A stretch of 64,000 nucleotides of DNA from Mycobacterium marinum (GCF_003391395.1 NZ_CP024190.1:992001-1056000); one strand, 5' to 3'. Counted from the stretch's first letter, positions 52,720 through 62,695 are shown. Numbers and translations are program-made. Notes: a model not told the origin generated them from the letters alone.

Positions 52720-55107
52720 TTATTGGGCCCGTTCGCGCACCACGCGCGCGATGTCGACATCGCGCACCATCCGCATGGCGGGTAGCTGCGAAATCGCGGC
52801 GGCGGCGAGCACGGCGACCGCCGCCAGCGCCAACGTCGACCACCCGAGGGCCAGCTGCATGTTGAACAGATCACTGTTGAAGGACTGCAGGAACAGCCAC
52901 GCCGCCCCCGCGCCCGCGGCCAGCCCGAAGGGAAGTGCTGCCGCGGTGGCAAGCAGGTTCTCCAGGGTCAGCGTCGCGGTGAGCCGCGGTGTTGACACGC
53001 CGGCCGCGCGTAGGGTGGCCAACTCCGTGGTGCGTTCGGCCATGTTCACCGTCATCGTTACGTAGATCACCACGAAGGCCAGTGCCCCGCCCAGCGCCAG
53101 CATGACCCCGACGAACGCCCAGAACAACCCGAGGTAGCGGTTGACCGTGTTCTCGAGTGCGTGGGTGTCGGTGTAGGCGAGCACACCGGGCAGCGACGTG
53201 ATGTCCGCGCGCAACCCGGCGCGGTCGACATCGGCGCCGAAGCGCAACAGGTACCCGTTGACCTCGCTGCCGGTGATCGCGGCAACCGTCGAGTTGGTGG
53301 CATAGAGCACCGTTCCCAGCGGTTCGTCGACCAGGCCGGCCAACTTGGCATGCTGTGGCGATCCCCCCGCGGGGATGACGATCAGATCGGAGCCGACCCG
53401 CACGTCGAGTTTGTCGGCCAGTGCTGCCCCGGCCAGCACATCGTTTTCGGACAGGGCCAACGTGCGCCCGTCGGTGCCCCGGAATCCGTGCATGGAGCTG
53501 TGTGGCACGAAACCGGTCAGCGTCGTCGCATAGGTGCGGCCGCCGGCGCGTACGGTCACCGCGACGGTGGTGCTGGGCTCGACCGCCGACACCCCGGGTA
53601 GGGCCGCCAATTGGCTCGCCAAGCCGCCGGGGTCCGCCGCGCTGGGCGCAACGAGCACCGAAGCGTCCTGCCGCTGCACCTCACCGAACTGGACGTCGAG
53701 CATGGCGCGCATGCTGGTCATCATCCCGACCGAGGCCAACACCAGGATCAACGCCAGCACCCCGCCCACCATGGTCGCGACGGTGCGCCCGCGGCTGCGG
53801 GTCAACGACCGCACGGCGAGTTGGATCACCGCGGGCAGCCGCCACCGCGCGGTCAGCCGGGTGAGTGGCCCCATCGCGGTGGCGAGCACTCGTTGGCCGC
53901 GCATGGCGTCAGCCGGCGCGGTGCGCGCCGCGGTGATGGCCGGCACCAGCACGGCGACCAGGCCGGTTGCCAGGCCGAGGGCGAAGCCCAGGACCGCGGT
54001 GGACACGTGGTGTCGGACCACCGTGTCGGGGACCCCGATGGCCGCGGTGTACAGGCCGGTGACCAGCGAGGTGACGCCCGCACCGAGAACGACGCCGAGC
54101 AGCGCGCCCATGGTGGCCACCGCGACGCCGTATCCCAGGTAGTGCCGGATGACCGTGGCCGGCCGGGCCCCCATGGCCAGCATCGCGCCCATGATGCGCC
54201 GCTCGGCCTGCACGACCCTGGTGACGACGACGTACTCGGCGATGGCGGCGGCGGTCAGGAAGAGCACCGGGAATCCCACCGCGAGTTCGGAGAAGCCATT
54301 GAGGTCTTCGTGCAGCGCCGCGTTGGAAGGTTGCTCGTGACGGGTCTGCACGTCCAAGGCGCCGCGGGACAGCAGTAGCCCGGCCACCCGGTCCCGATCG
54401 GCCGTGGTCGCGCCGGCGGCCATCTGGACCAGGGTCTGATTGGGCCCTGGCTGCCCGGTGAGCTGTGCGGCGAGCCGCGGTGGCGCGAACAGTACGGCGA
54501 AGGAATGTGGGTCGGGCAGGATGTCTTGACGACTACGCGCCGGCCACAAGTACTCGGGCGAGCGGGCCACCCCGGTGATCTCGACGGTGCGCCAACCGGA
54601 GCCGTTGTAGACATCGACGCGATCGCCCGGGCTCAGGTGAAATGACTCGGCTGCGTGTTTTTCGATCGCGACCTGTGCGGGGGCGCCGGGATCGGGCGCG
54701 CGTCCGTCGACGATCTCCACGTCGTCGACCCCGTGGCCGCCGCCGGTCAACCCGACCACCCGACCGATCAGCTTGGTGCCGTCGATGTTCACCGGTCGGT
54801 CCCGCACCACGCGGGTCGCGACGTTCTCGACGCCGGCGAGCTCCCGCGCGGTGGAGGCCAGCTGGGTGGGGTCGTCTCCGTAGGCGGTGAGGTCGGCGAA
54901 ATGCAGCCGGTCATAGGTGCGGTTATAGGACGCCGTGAGGTTGCGGAACGAGTCATAACTGGCGATGAAGAGCAGCACCCCGAGCATCACGATGACCGCG
55001 ATGGCCACCGATTGAGCGGGGCGCCGCCGCAGATCACGGACGGTCTTGCGGAGCAGGGTCCAGTTCGGCCGGGCGCGGGGCGGTTCGGTTGGCACCTCAG
55101 TCACCAC
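52720..55107 (-). CDS. FtsX/MacB-type ABC transporter permease
   Basis: 795 residues from GTG 55107. There is an N-terminal helix (SVAIAVIVMLGVLLFIASYDS), a large extracytoplasmic domain, then helices near 270-400 and 680-790, matching two FtsX domains. The gene overlaps the ATPase gene by 7 bases. Such systems export lipids, peptides or drugs, or act in cell-envelope mechanics. It could export a peptide, but nothing ties it to the lanthipeptide. Confidence 0.9.
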   Translation of the reverse strand: MVTEVPTEPPRARPNWTLLRKTVRDLRRRPAQSVAIAVIVMLGVLLFIASYDSFRNLTASYNRTYDRLHFADLTAYGDDPTQLASTARELAGVENVATRVVRDRPVNIDGTKLIGRVVGLTGGGHGVDDVEIVDGRAPDPGAPAQVAIEKHAAESFHLSPGDRVDVYNGSGWRTVEITGVARSPEYLWPARSRQDILPDPHSFAVLFAPPRLAAQLTGQPGPNQTLVQMAAGATTADRDRVAGLLLSRGALDVQTRHEQPSNAALHEDLNGFSELAVGFPVLFLTAAAIAEYVVVTRVVQAERRIMGAMLAMGARPATVIRHYLGYGVAVATMGALLGVVLGAGVTSLVTGLYTAAIGVPDTVVRHHVSTAVLGFALGLATGLVAVLVPAITAARTAPADAMRGQRVLATAMGPLTRLTARWRLPAVIQLAVRSLTRSRGRTVATMVGGVLALILVLASVGMMTSMRAMLDVQFGEVQRQDASVLVAPSAADPGGLASQLAALPGVSAVEPSTTVAVTVRAGGRTYATTLTGFVPHSSMHGFRGTDGRTLALSENDVLAGAALADKLDVRVGSDLIVIPAGGSPQHAKLAGLVDEPLGTVLYATNSTVAAITGSEVNGYLLRFGADVDRAGLRADITSLPGVLAYTDTHALENTVNRYLGLFWAFVGVMLALGGALAFVVIYVTMTVNMAERTTELATLRAAGVSTPRLTATLTLENLLATAAALPFGLAAGAGAAWLFLQSFNSDLFNMQLALGWSTLALAAVAVLAAAAISQLPAMRMVRDVDIARVVRERAQ

Positions 55108-55835
55108 CGCACGCTGCTTGCCTCGGCCGGTGCTGAGTTGCGACGCTGCTCGACGATCGCTCCGTCGCGCATCTCAATGATGCGGTCAGCGACATCGGCG
55201 GCCGCCCGGTTGTGGGTCACCATGATGACGCCTAGACCCGACCGGTTGGTCTGCTGCAGCAGTTCGAGCACGCGTCGGCCGGTGGCCACGTCGAGAGCCC
55301 CCATCGGCTCGTCGGCCAGCAGCAGGTCCGGGTCGGTGATCAGCGCACGCGCGATGGCCACCCGCTGTTGCTGGCCGCCGGAGAGCTGGCCGGGAAAACT
55401 GCCGGCCCGATCGGCCAGCCCGACCGCATCCAGCAATTCGGTCGCGCGGCGCCGATCACCTCGGCCGGTCAGCTCGACGATCACTTCGACGTTTTCCTTG
55501 GCGGTCAGCGTCGGGATCAGATTGAAGAACTGGAAGATGAACCCCACGTGGTCGCGGCGGAACTTGCTCAGTGCGCGCGGCCGGCACCCCGAAATATCTT
55601 GTCCAGCAACGCTAATGGAACCACTGTTGGCCTCCTCGATGCCGCCGATGACGTTGAGCAGGGTGGTCTTGCCCGACCCGCTTTCCCCGACTATCGCCAC
55701 CAGTTCACCGGGTTCGATGTCCAGGTCGATGCCGCGCAGCGCGTGTACCGACGCTGCTGCGGTTCCGAAGGTCTTGTCGACGCCGTGCAGAGAAACCCCA
55801 CCGCGCGGTGAGGTAGGCGCTTGCGCTCGTGTCAT
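55101..55835 (-). CDS. ABC transporter ATP-binding protein (MacB/LolD type)
   Basis: 244 residues from ATG 55835, which overlaps the TetR stop (ATGA); the frame runs to 56018 inside the TetR gene. Walker A is GESGSGKTTLLN, signature LSGGQQQRVAIARAL, Walker B LLLADEPMGALD, H-loop VTHNRAAAD. It drives the FtsX-type permease encoded downstream. Confidence 0.95.
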   Translation of the reverse strand: MTRAQAPTSPRGGVSLHGVDKTFGTAAASVHALRGIDLDIEPGELVAIVGESGSGKTTLLNVIGGIEEANSGSISVAGQDISGCRPRALSKFRRDHVGFIFQFFNLIPTLTAKENVEVIVELTGRGDRRRATELLDAVGLADRAGSFPGQLSGGQQQRVAIARALITDPDLLLADEPMGALDVATGRRVLELLQQTNRSGLGVIMVTHNRAAADVADRIIEMRDGAIVEQRRNSAPAEASSVRW

Positions 55836-56437
55836 GGTGGCGTCCTCTCGTCGGTCTGGGCCGTCGGCAGTCCCGCCAGCCGGCGCAACGCCGGCCGGAT
55901 GGCCAGGGTGCGCAATCGCGGGTCGATCACCCGATGCAGCACCAATCCGTCGATGGCCGCGAACATCAATGCCGCGGTCGCCTCGGGATCGATGGCGCCG
56001 CCCTGATCTGCGAGCCACTGACGCAGTGCGGATCGGTAGTCGCCGAGGATCTCCGCCAAGCCCATTCGCAGCCGCTCGTATCGTGTTGCTGCCAAGAGCA
56101 TTTCGCCAAACACCAGGATCGCCGGGTTTTGGTTTCGATCATCGACGTCGTAGGACGAGACCGCGTCGATCAATCGGTCTATTCCCTGCGACGGTGAATC
56201 GCCGGCCAGTCCGTCCAGCACCTGAGCGGCTTCCTCGCGCGCTGCCTGCAGTGCCGCATCGATCAGCAGGTCGTTCACCGATGCGAAGTGATAGTGCACC
56301 AACCCCGGCGGAAGTCCGGCCCGTTCGGCCACCATCCGGGTGGTGGCCGCCCCCCAGCCTCGCTCGGCGATCACCGCTACCGCGGCGGCCATCAGCGCGG
56401 CCCGGGTTTGTGCACCTCGCTCGGCCGATGTTGGCAT
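55832..56437 (-). CDS. TetR-family regulator of the ABC operon
   Basis: 201 residues. The N-terminal HTH is seen in AVAVIAERGWGAATTRMVAERAGLPPGLVHYHFASVNDLLIDA; the rest is an all-helical ligand domain. It is the first gene of the TetR-ATPase-permease operon and overlaps the next gene by 4 bases. It probably represses its own operon; no clear palindrome is certain in the 121 bases upstream. Confidence 0.9.
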   Translation of the reverse strand: MPTSAERGAQTRAALMAAAVAVIAERGWGAATTRMVAERAGLPPGLVHYHFASVNDLLIDAALQAAREEAAQVLDGLAGDSPSQGIDRLIDAVSSYDVDDRNQNPAILVFGEMLLAATRYERLRMGLAEILGDYRSALRQWLADQGGAIDPEATAALMFAAIDGLVLHRVIDPRLRTLAIRPALRRLAGLPTAQTDERTPP

Positions 56438-56559
56438 GCGACTACCTAAATTTGGACGATCACATTGGGCGTTTGACCAAATTGTACGCCGCGCGGAAGC
56501 GGGTCGCGAGGGTCAAAGTGGCTTGAACGTCGTTCGGCGCCGCTTCGGGCGCCGCCGAG

Positions 56560-57372
56560 TCAATGCATGCGAGCGCTGCCGCCGAGCCCGACTTCCAGCA
56601 CGCTGCCGGTGATGACACCCGGGTCGGTGACCAGATAGACCACCCCGCGGCTGACGTCCTCCGGTTGCAGCCACGGTTGCGGGATGGGGTTGGCCTTCAT
56701 CATGCGCCGCACCAGCTCGTCGGGAACTTCCTGATCATCTCCGATCCCGGCGGGCTGCACCATCGGTGTCTGCGTCGTGGTCGGACAGATGACGTTGGCC
56801 GTGATGCCTTCCTTGGCGACCTCGAGGGCGACGGACTTGATCAGGCCGATGATCCCCCACTTGGTGGCGTTGTAGGCCGCCAACTCCGGGATGCCCATTC
56901 GGCCGCCCATCGACGATGTCGCCACGATCCTGCCGAAGCGTTGTTGGCGCATCACCGGAATGGCCGCGCGCAGGGTGTGGAACACGCCGGTCAGGTTGGT
57001 GTCCATCAGCTGCTGCCAAACCTGGTCACTTACCTCTTCGAGGCGCCCGGTGCTGACGATGCCGGCATTGGCCAGCACGATATCGAGGCTGCCCAGCTCG
57101 CGCACCGTCCGCTCAACCGCGGTGTTCACCTGGGCCGGGTCGCGCACGTCGACCACCATCGGTAGGCAACGCCGGCCCAGCTGGCCGACGAGTTCGGCGG
57201 TGGCGAGCAGGTCTTCCTCGCTACCCAGCGGGTAGGTCAGCTCCGCCATCGGGCCCGGCGCGTCGGCGAGGGCGATATCGGCCCCCTGGCCCGCCAGTGC
57301 CAGCGCGTGTGCGCGGCCCTGCCCGCGGGCTCCGCCGGTGATCAAGGCGACACGTCCGTCCAAGGCACCCAT
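56560..57372 (-). CDS. SDR-family oxidoreductase, mycofactocin-dependent type
   Basis: 270 residues. The cofactor motif TGGARGQGRAHALALAGQGADIALAD, with its insertion after the second strand (PMAELTYPLGSEEDLL), is characteristic of the mycofactocin-coupled SDR subfamily, whose NAD is not exchanged freely. NAG and the catalytic YNATKWGIIGLIKS are present. The substrate is unknown. Confidence 0.88.
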   Translation of the reverse strand: MGALDGRVALITGGARGQGRAHALALAGQGADIALADAPGPMAELTYPLGSEEDLLATAELVGQLGRRCLPMVVDVRDPAQVNTAVERTVRELGSLDIVLANAGIVSTGRLEEVSDQVWQQLMDTNLTGVFHTLRAAIPVMRQQRFGRIVATSSMGGRMGIPELAAYNATKWGIIGLIKSVALEVAKEGITANVICPTTTQTPMVQPAGIGDDQEVPDELVRRMMKANPIPQPWLQPEDVSRGVVYLVTDPGVITGSVLEVGLGGSARMH

Positions 57373-57493
57373 AGCGGGTTAGGTTAGCAGCCTGGCGGGC
57401 CGGCGACGGCGGCCCACGCCGACCAGTTGTGGCTGCGAAATATGCTGTGGGGGAGTCGATTTAGTGTCGCTGCGGCCGACATTTCCGGCGGGA

Positions 57494-58714
57494 TCAGACT
57501 TCTGCGGTTGCCTCTTCGTCGGCATCGGCGGGCTCGCGGCAGCCCGGCAGGTCGTCGGGAGGTTCGACCTGCAGCACCTTGGCTATCGGTACGTCGGTTG
57601 ACGAATGCAGCACGATCGAGAGCGCAATGGTGACGGCGACGATATCGAACACCAGCTCCTTGCTGGCCAATCCCGACTGCAATGCCAGCAGGCCGTAGAC
57701 CACCGAGGCAAAACCCTTTGGTCCGAACCATGCGGCAGTCAACCGCTCCTGACGGCTGAGCTGGGTCCGCACCAGCGACAGCAACATCGCGGCCGGCCGG
57801 ATCACCGCGATCACGACCACGGCCAACAGCCAATCGCGCCAACCGAGCCCGGACAACCGATCGGGGGTGATCAACGCGCCGAACACGATCAGCGCGGCGA
57901 ACTTGGTGACTTCGGAGAGAAGATCACCGAACGGTTGAAACTGCTCGGCCGCGACATGGTCCAAGGTGGCCAGCGTGGAGCCGGCGGCAAAGGCGGCCAG
58001 GTATGGGTTGGCGTGGGTGAGGTGACAAGCCGAGTACACCACCACCGCGATCGCCAACGGGCCCAACGGCTGCAGGTGCGTTTCGGCCGTCAGGATCTTT
58101 GCCCGCCACGCGAACGCCACGGCCGCGGCCACGCCGACCCCGAGCGCCAGCCCGAGAACGAGCTCCACCCCGACCCACAGCACGTCGGAGCCGGCGCCCT
58201 GGGCGGTGGCCAGGAAGATCATCACGAACGGCAGCGCCAATCCGTCATTGAGGCCGGACTCGACATTGAGCAGTCGGCGCAACCGTTCCGGGATGTCCGA
58301 GCGCCCGACGATGGCCGCCGCAAAGACCGGATCGGTGGGGGACAGGATGGCGCCGACCAGGAATGCGGTCGGCCAATTCAGGCCGGTGAGGAAGTGGGCC
58401 GGCACCGCGATCCCGATCATGGTCAACGGCATCCCGACGCCCAGGGCGCGCCCGGACAGCGTCCAGGTCTCACGCAATTCGCGGACATTGGCCCGCTGGC
58501 CGTCGGTGAACAGGACGGTAAACAGCGCCACGTCTGCGAGCGCGACGACGATCGGGTCGTTTGGGCCGATGTTGTCCAACCCGAGAATCCCGGGGCCCAG
58601 CAGGGCGCCGGCGACCAGGAACAGCAGCGCGCTGGACAGCACCGTCCGGGCGGCGACCCCCGACAGGGACACGCTGATGAGCAGTACCACGCCGAACGCC
58701 AGGACAAGGCTCAC
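57494..58714 (-). CDS. Cation:proton antiporter (CPA1/NhaP type)
   Basis: 406 residues from GTG 58714 with a GGAG site 5 bases upstream. About twelve hydrophobic helices; the ion-binding region is in GAILSPTDPVFAAAIVG and NVESGLNDGLALPFVM, typical CPA1 motifs. A short acidic cytoplasmic tail follows. It exchanges Na+ or K+ for protons. Confidence 0.92.
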   Translation of the reverse strand: MSLVLAFGVVLLISVSLSGVAARTVLSSALLFLVAGALLGPGILGLDNIGPNDPIVVALADVALFTVLFTDGQRANVRELRETWTLSGRALGVGMPLTMIGIAVPAHFLTGLNWPTAFLVGAILSPTDPVFAAAIVGRSDIPERLRRLLNVESGLNDGLALPFVMIFLATAQGAGSDVLWVGVELVLGLALGVGVAAAVAFAWRAKILTAETHLQPLGPLAIAVVVYSACHLTHANPYLAAFAAGSTLATLDHVAAEQFQPFGDLLSEVTKFAALIVFGALITPDRLSGLGWRDWLLAVVVIAVIRPAAMLLSLVRTQLSRQERLTAAWFGPKGFASVVYGLLALQSGLASKELVFDIVAVTIALSIVLHSSTDVPIAKVLQVEPPDDLPGCREPADADEEATAEV

Positions 58715-58871
58715 AGTTACTCCGCTTCAGTCGTCGGTAGCCGGCTGTGGCTGCTGCGCGAAAACGCAGCCGCTAACAGCTTCCTTGATCACCCGAGTGT
58801 CAGCCACTCCGGTCAGCGGGCGTGAGCGCGGGCAAGGCGACCCAGGGTGAGTTTGTGAGTAGCGCCGCCGT

Positions 58872-61073
58872 TCACGCCTGGTTGAAGAACCCCGATTGCC
58901 CGCTGCCGGCGTTGAATCCACCCGAACTCGAGGTGCCGGAGTTTCCGAAGCCCGAGTTGCCCAAGCCCTTGACCTGGCCCGAGTTGCCCGAGTTGTCCCA
59001 GCCGCTGTCGTAGGCACCCGAGTTGAAGAATCCGATGTTTTCCAGGCCGGAATTCAACAAGCCGGCGTTGTGGGTGCCGGTGTTGAAGATGCCCGCGCTC
59101 AAGGAGCCGCCGCCGTAGTTGAAATAGCCGGTGCTCCCGCCGCCGGTGTTGGAGTTGCCGAAGCCCGCGTTGTATGCGCCGCTACCTGAATTGGCGGCGC
59201 CGGAGTTGTGGCCGCCGCTTGACGAGTTGCCGAAGCCCGAATTGTCATCGCTGGAATTGAAGAATCCGGAGTTGCCGGTGCCGGAGTTGAAGAAGCCCGA
59301 GTTGCCGCTGTAGGTGCCGATGCCCCCGAAGCCGGTGTTGACGTTGCCGGCATTCCACAAACCGGTATTGGTGTTGCCCGAATTGAACAAACCGGTATTC
59401 GTGAAGCCGGAGTTGAAGAAGCCCGTGTTGCCGGCCTGCCCGGGTGCCCCCGGGAAGATGGGACTGACGCCGTTACCGCCGGAGTTGAAGGCGCCCGTGT
59501 TGTCGATTCCCGCGTTGGACAGGCCCAGGTTTCCCGACCCGGCATTGAACATGCCGACGTTGTGCTGGCCCGCGTTGAAAATGCCGATGTCATGGGAATG
59601 CTTGGTGTTGCCGCCAGAGTTGAATGCGCCGAGGTCAGCGACGCCCGAGTTCCCCAAACCGACGTTGTTCATGCCCGCGTTGAGGGACCCGGTGCTGGCG
59701 GTGCCCGCGTTCCACAGGCCGGTGTTGGTGCCGCCGGTATTGCCGATCCCGGTGTTGACGCTGCCGGAGTTCACCATGCCCCAGTTGGTGCTGCCCGTGT
59801 TCGCCACCCCCCAGTTGTGACTGCCCGAGTTGAAGAATCCGGAGTTGTCACTGCCCGAGTTGAACAGGCCGCTGTTTCCGCTACCCGAGTTCCACCCGCC
59901 GAAGCCGATTTGATCGGCGCCGGTAAGCCCGATTCCGATGTTTCCGTTGCCGGTGTTGGCCAACCCGATGTTGCCGTCGCCGGTATTGCCGAAGCCGAGG
60001 TTGAAGCTGCCGGAGTTGCCAAAGCCGAAGTTCCAGCCGGCGCCGTTGGCATTGAGTCCGCCGATACCGATCTGGTTGTCGCCGGTGAGCCCGATGCCGA
60101 TGTTGTTGTTGCCGAGGTTGCCGATGCCCACGTTGTTGTTGCCGACGTTTCCAAGTCCGACGTTGTGATTGCCGACATTTGCGCCGCCCACGTTGTACGT
60201 CGACTGGGTGCCGTCGAGCACGGCGTTGGCCAGATCGCCGTTGCCGAAGCCGATGTTGCCCAGGCCGATGTTGCCCAGGCCGATGTTCCCGATGCCGATG
60301 TTGCCGGTGCCCACGTTGTGGTATGAGGCGCCGGGATATTGCAGACCGGCGGTGTCCAGCGCGGCGCTTCCGTTGCCGGCGCCGATGTTGAAGGAGCCGT
60401 AGTTGCCCAAGCCCACGTTGCCGTTGCCGCCGCCCGCGGAGCTCGGACCGTTGTTGCCGCCGCCCAAGTTGTCGTTACCGGTGTTGCCGCTGCCAATGTT
60501 TCCGGTGCCGATGTTTCCGATGCCCAAGTTGAAGCCGGACAGACCCGGCAGACTTTGCAGCGCCTGCTGCCATGACGTCAGTTGTGCGGCTGCCGCCGAC
60601 ACCCCGCCGTGATAGCCCGACATCGCGGTCACGTCTTGGGCCCACATCTGCTCATAGTCGGCCTCGACGGCCGCAATCGCCGGCGCGTTGAGCCCCAACA
60701 GGTTCGAGGTCACCAGCGAGACCAGCCGGGTCCGGTTGATCGCCACCAGCGCCGGGTGCACCGTGGCTGCCCGCGCCGCTTCAAATGCACTGGCCGCTAC
60801 CTTGGCTTGGGCCGCCGCCGTGGTGGCGCGGGCCGCGGCTAAGCCCAACCAGCCCGCATACGGTGCCGCCGCGCTTGCCATGGCCTGCGACGCCGCGCCC
60901 TGCCACGCCCCCTCGGCCAGGCTCGAGGTCACCGATCCAAACGAGGCCACTGCCGAACCCAGCTCGCCGGCCAACGCATCCCAGGCCGCCGCGGCGGCCA
61001 GCAGCGGTCCGGACCCAGCACCCGAATACATCCGCGCGGAATTGATTTCTGGTGCCAACACCGAAAAAATCAT
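58872..61073 (-). CDS. PPE-family protein, MPTR subfamily
   Basis: 733 residues. The N-terminal 180 residues are the PPE domain, beginning with FSVLAPEINSARMYSGAGSGPL: the defining motif reads APE here instead of PPE. WxG is in EGAWQGAAS. Residues 180-733 are tandem asparagine-rich pentapeptides of the NxGxGN type (about 100 units), with breaks such as LDTAGLQYPGASYHNVG. No PE partner gene is adjacent. It is probably secreted by an ESX system to the cell surface. Confidence 0.93.
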   Translation of the reverse strand: MIFSVLAPEINSARMYSGAGSGPLLAAAAAWDALAGELGSAVASFGSVTSSLAEGAWQGAASQAMASAAAPYAGWLGLAAARATTAAAQAKVAASAFEAARAATVHPALVAINRTRLVSLVTSNLLGLNAPAIAAVEADYEQMWAQDVTAMSGYHGGVSAAAAQLTSWQQALQSLPGLSGFNLGIGNIGTGNIGSGNTGNDNLGGGNNGPSSAGGGNGNVGLGNYGSFNIGAGNGSAALDTAGLQYPGASYHNVGTGNIGIGNIGLGNIGLGNIGFGNGDLANAVLDGTQSTYNVGGANVGNHNVGLGNVGNNNVGIGNLGNNNIGIGLTGDNQIGIGGLNANGAGWNFGFGNSGSFNLGFGNTGDGNIGLANTGNGNIGIGLTGADQIGFGGWNSGSGNSGLFNSGSDNSGFFNSGSHNWGVANTGSTNWGMVNSGSVNTGIGNTGGTNTGLWNAGTASTGSLNAGMNNVGLGNSGVADLGAFNSGGNTKHSHDIGIFNAGQHNVGMFNAGSGNLGLSNAGIDNTGAFNSGGNGVSPIFPGAPGQAGNTGFFNSGFTNTGLFNSGNTNTGLWNAGNVNTGFGGIGTYSGNSGFFNSGTGNSGFFNSSDDNSGFGNSSSGGHNSGAANSGSGAYNAGFGNSNTGGGSTGYFNYGGGSLSAGIFNTGTHNAGLLNSGLENIGFFNSGAYDSGWDNSGNSGQVKGLGNSGFGNSGTSSSGGFNAGSGQSGFFNQA

Positions 61074-61348
61074 CGCCGAGCGCCCTTCCTAGCTGCATGT
61101 TTCGAGCCGGGGCACGATCTGAGCCCATGTGCCGACGGGAAAACTGAATGTACAGCGGCGGCCCGGCGCGCATCTGGCTTCTGACGCAACGTTTTGAGAC
61201 CGATCGACAGCCGGTAACCCGGCGCGGGCGCGCTACCCGTCCCGGTGCGCCGGCCAGGGTTGACCGCGCGCGCACCGGCCACCCCGAATCGTGTTGTTGG
61301 CTAAGGGGAGAAGCCACCCCTTGCCGGAGCCGAACTCGAACTCGTTAA
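61074..61348. other. Intergenic region upstream of the PPE gene
   Basis: About 275 bases between the PPE start and the next small frames. It contains the PPE promoter region and no convincing gene or repeat that I can see. Confidence 0.45.
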
Positions 61349-61441
61349 ATGAACGCGTGGCACTGGTACGGACGCCGGTGGGGGCCGCCGATGACCGTGG
61401 TTGTGGTGCTGGACGACCTGGCTGGGTGAGAGGAGATTGTC

Positions 61442-61639
61442 TTGGCGACCTTGCGCCGCTACATCGTTATTCAGTTGATGGTGTTCGTGCTCGGCATCGT
61501 CGGCCCGATCTTTTTGATCGTGTTCTTTGCCTCACCGTCTGATCCGAGCGCCAAATGGGGATTTTGGATCGGGCTTTTCATCACCTACGCCGACGTGATG
61601 ATCGCGTTGGCGCTCACCGCCGCGGGCGAAGACAAGTAG
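61442..61639 (+). CDS. Small two-helix membrane protein (65 aa)
   Basis: 65 residues from TTG 61442, supported by AGGAG (61431-61435) 6 bases upstream. Two hydrophobic helices (IQLMVFVLGIVGPIFLIVFFA and WGFWIGLFITYADVMIALALTAAG) are joined by a short polar loop. No family recognised. A 26-codon frame (61349-61429, beginning MNAWHWYGRRWG) ends 12 bases before it and may be an upstream peptide. Confidence 0.6.
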   Translation: MATLRRYIVIQLMVFVLGIVGPIFLIVFFASPSDPSAKWGFWIGLFITYADVMIALALTAAGEDK

Positions 61640-61655
61640 CTGCCGATCGCGTTGC

Positions 61656-62120
61656 TCACGAAACCAGGACGCGTAGTCGCTCCCAGCCGCGCACGGTTGA
61701 GGTCGGTGCGAGTTGCAGGCTGTCGTAGTCGATGTCCCACTGCGGCCAGCGGTTGAGCAGTTCGTCGAGTGCGACGCGGCCCTCCAGCCGGGCCAGGTTG
61801 GCGCCCAGGCAACAGTGCACGCCCTTGCCGAAGGTGAGGTGGGAGATGTTGTCGCGCCGGATGTCGAACGTATCGGGGTCGTGGTAGCGCCGGGGGTCGC
61901 GGTTGGCGGCTCCGAACAACATCAGGATGGCGCTACCGGCGGGGACCGTAGTGTCGTAACAGTGGTAGTCGCGCAACGTGAAGCGCCCGACATGGGGTCC
62001 CGTCGGCTCGAAGCGCAGCGTCTCGTCGACGGTGCGGGTGAGCAGTGACCGGTCCTGGTGGACTTGCCGGCGCTGGTCGGGGTGCTCGGCGAGCACTCTT
62101 GCCAGCCAGCCGATGACTAC
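61656..62120 (-). pseudogene. Cytochrome P450, C-terminal fragment
   Basis: About 150 residues of the P450 C-terminus remain: the K-helix ExxR in VDETLRFEP, the PRRYHDPDTFDIRR region, and the haem-binding loop HLTFGKGVHCCLGANLARLE with its Cys. The N-terminal two thirds, including the I-helix, are missing, so it cannot be a working enzyme. It ends where a facing TetR remnant begins, which indicates a deletion that removed both 5' ends. Confidence 0.82.
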
Positions 62121-62625
62121 GACGCGGTTCAGCTACGCGAGGTCGCTCGTCGTGCCCGCACCTCGCTGGCAACCATCTACCAGCGCTACGCGAACCGGGA
62201 CGAGTTGATCCTGGCCGCCCTCGAATTCTGGATGGACGAGCACCACTACGCCGGTCTGGCAGAGCAGACCCCCGCCCCGGGGAGTCTTTGTACGCCGGCA
62301 TGATGCGGGTGCTCCGGACGATTTTCCAACCCTGGGAGCCCATCCCGACATCGTGAAGGCCTACTTTCGGGCCAGGGCCGCACCCGGAGGGCAGCGGCTG
62401 GTCCATCGCGGCTTGGACATGGTTGTTCCGGCGGCCATGGAAGTGCTCGCCGGGGTCGACGAGAATTTCATCCACGACTTGGACACCGTCATCTCCAGCC
62501 TGGTCTATGGGCTGCTGGGGCGCTTCACCGCCGGCGAAATAGCGATCACCGAGATCCTGCCCAGCATCGATCGCACCGTCTTCTGGCTGATCCGCGGATA
62601 CGAGGCCTCCCGCCGCGCTGGCTAG
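62098..62625 (+). pseudogene. TetR-family regulator remnant with two frameshifts
   Basis: The HTH second half is readable as AVQLREVARRARTSLATIYQRYANRDELI but the first 20 or so residues are lost. The frame then breaks near 62280: the continuation LYAGMMRVLRTIFQPWEP is in another frame. It breaks again near 62340, where HPDIVKAYFRARAAPGGQRLV resumes in a third frame and runs to 62625. A normal TetR length is restored only by joining all three. Confidence 0.78.
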
Positions 62626-62695
62626 GGCAGGCAAACCCGAGGATCATCGCGTGCCTCATCGTCGGCTTGTTCGGCGCGGTCGAGCCGCCATCTGG

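Noticed and set aside
52720..55835. FtsX-type ABC transporter as the lanthipeptide exporter
   Set aside because: No C39 peptidase domain, separated from lanM by yajQ and tRNA-Tyr, and tied to its own TetR gene by overlaps.
58900..60560. Regular short-spaced repeats considered as a CRISPR array
   Set aside because: They are degenerate 15-base codon repeats of the PPE-MPTR protein, with no spacers and no cas genes.
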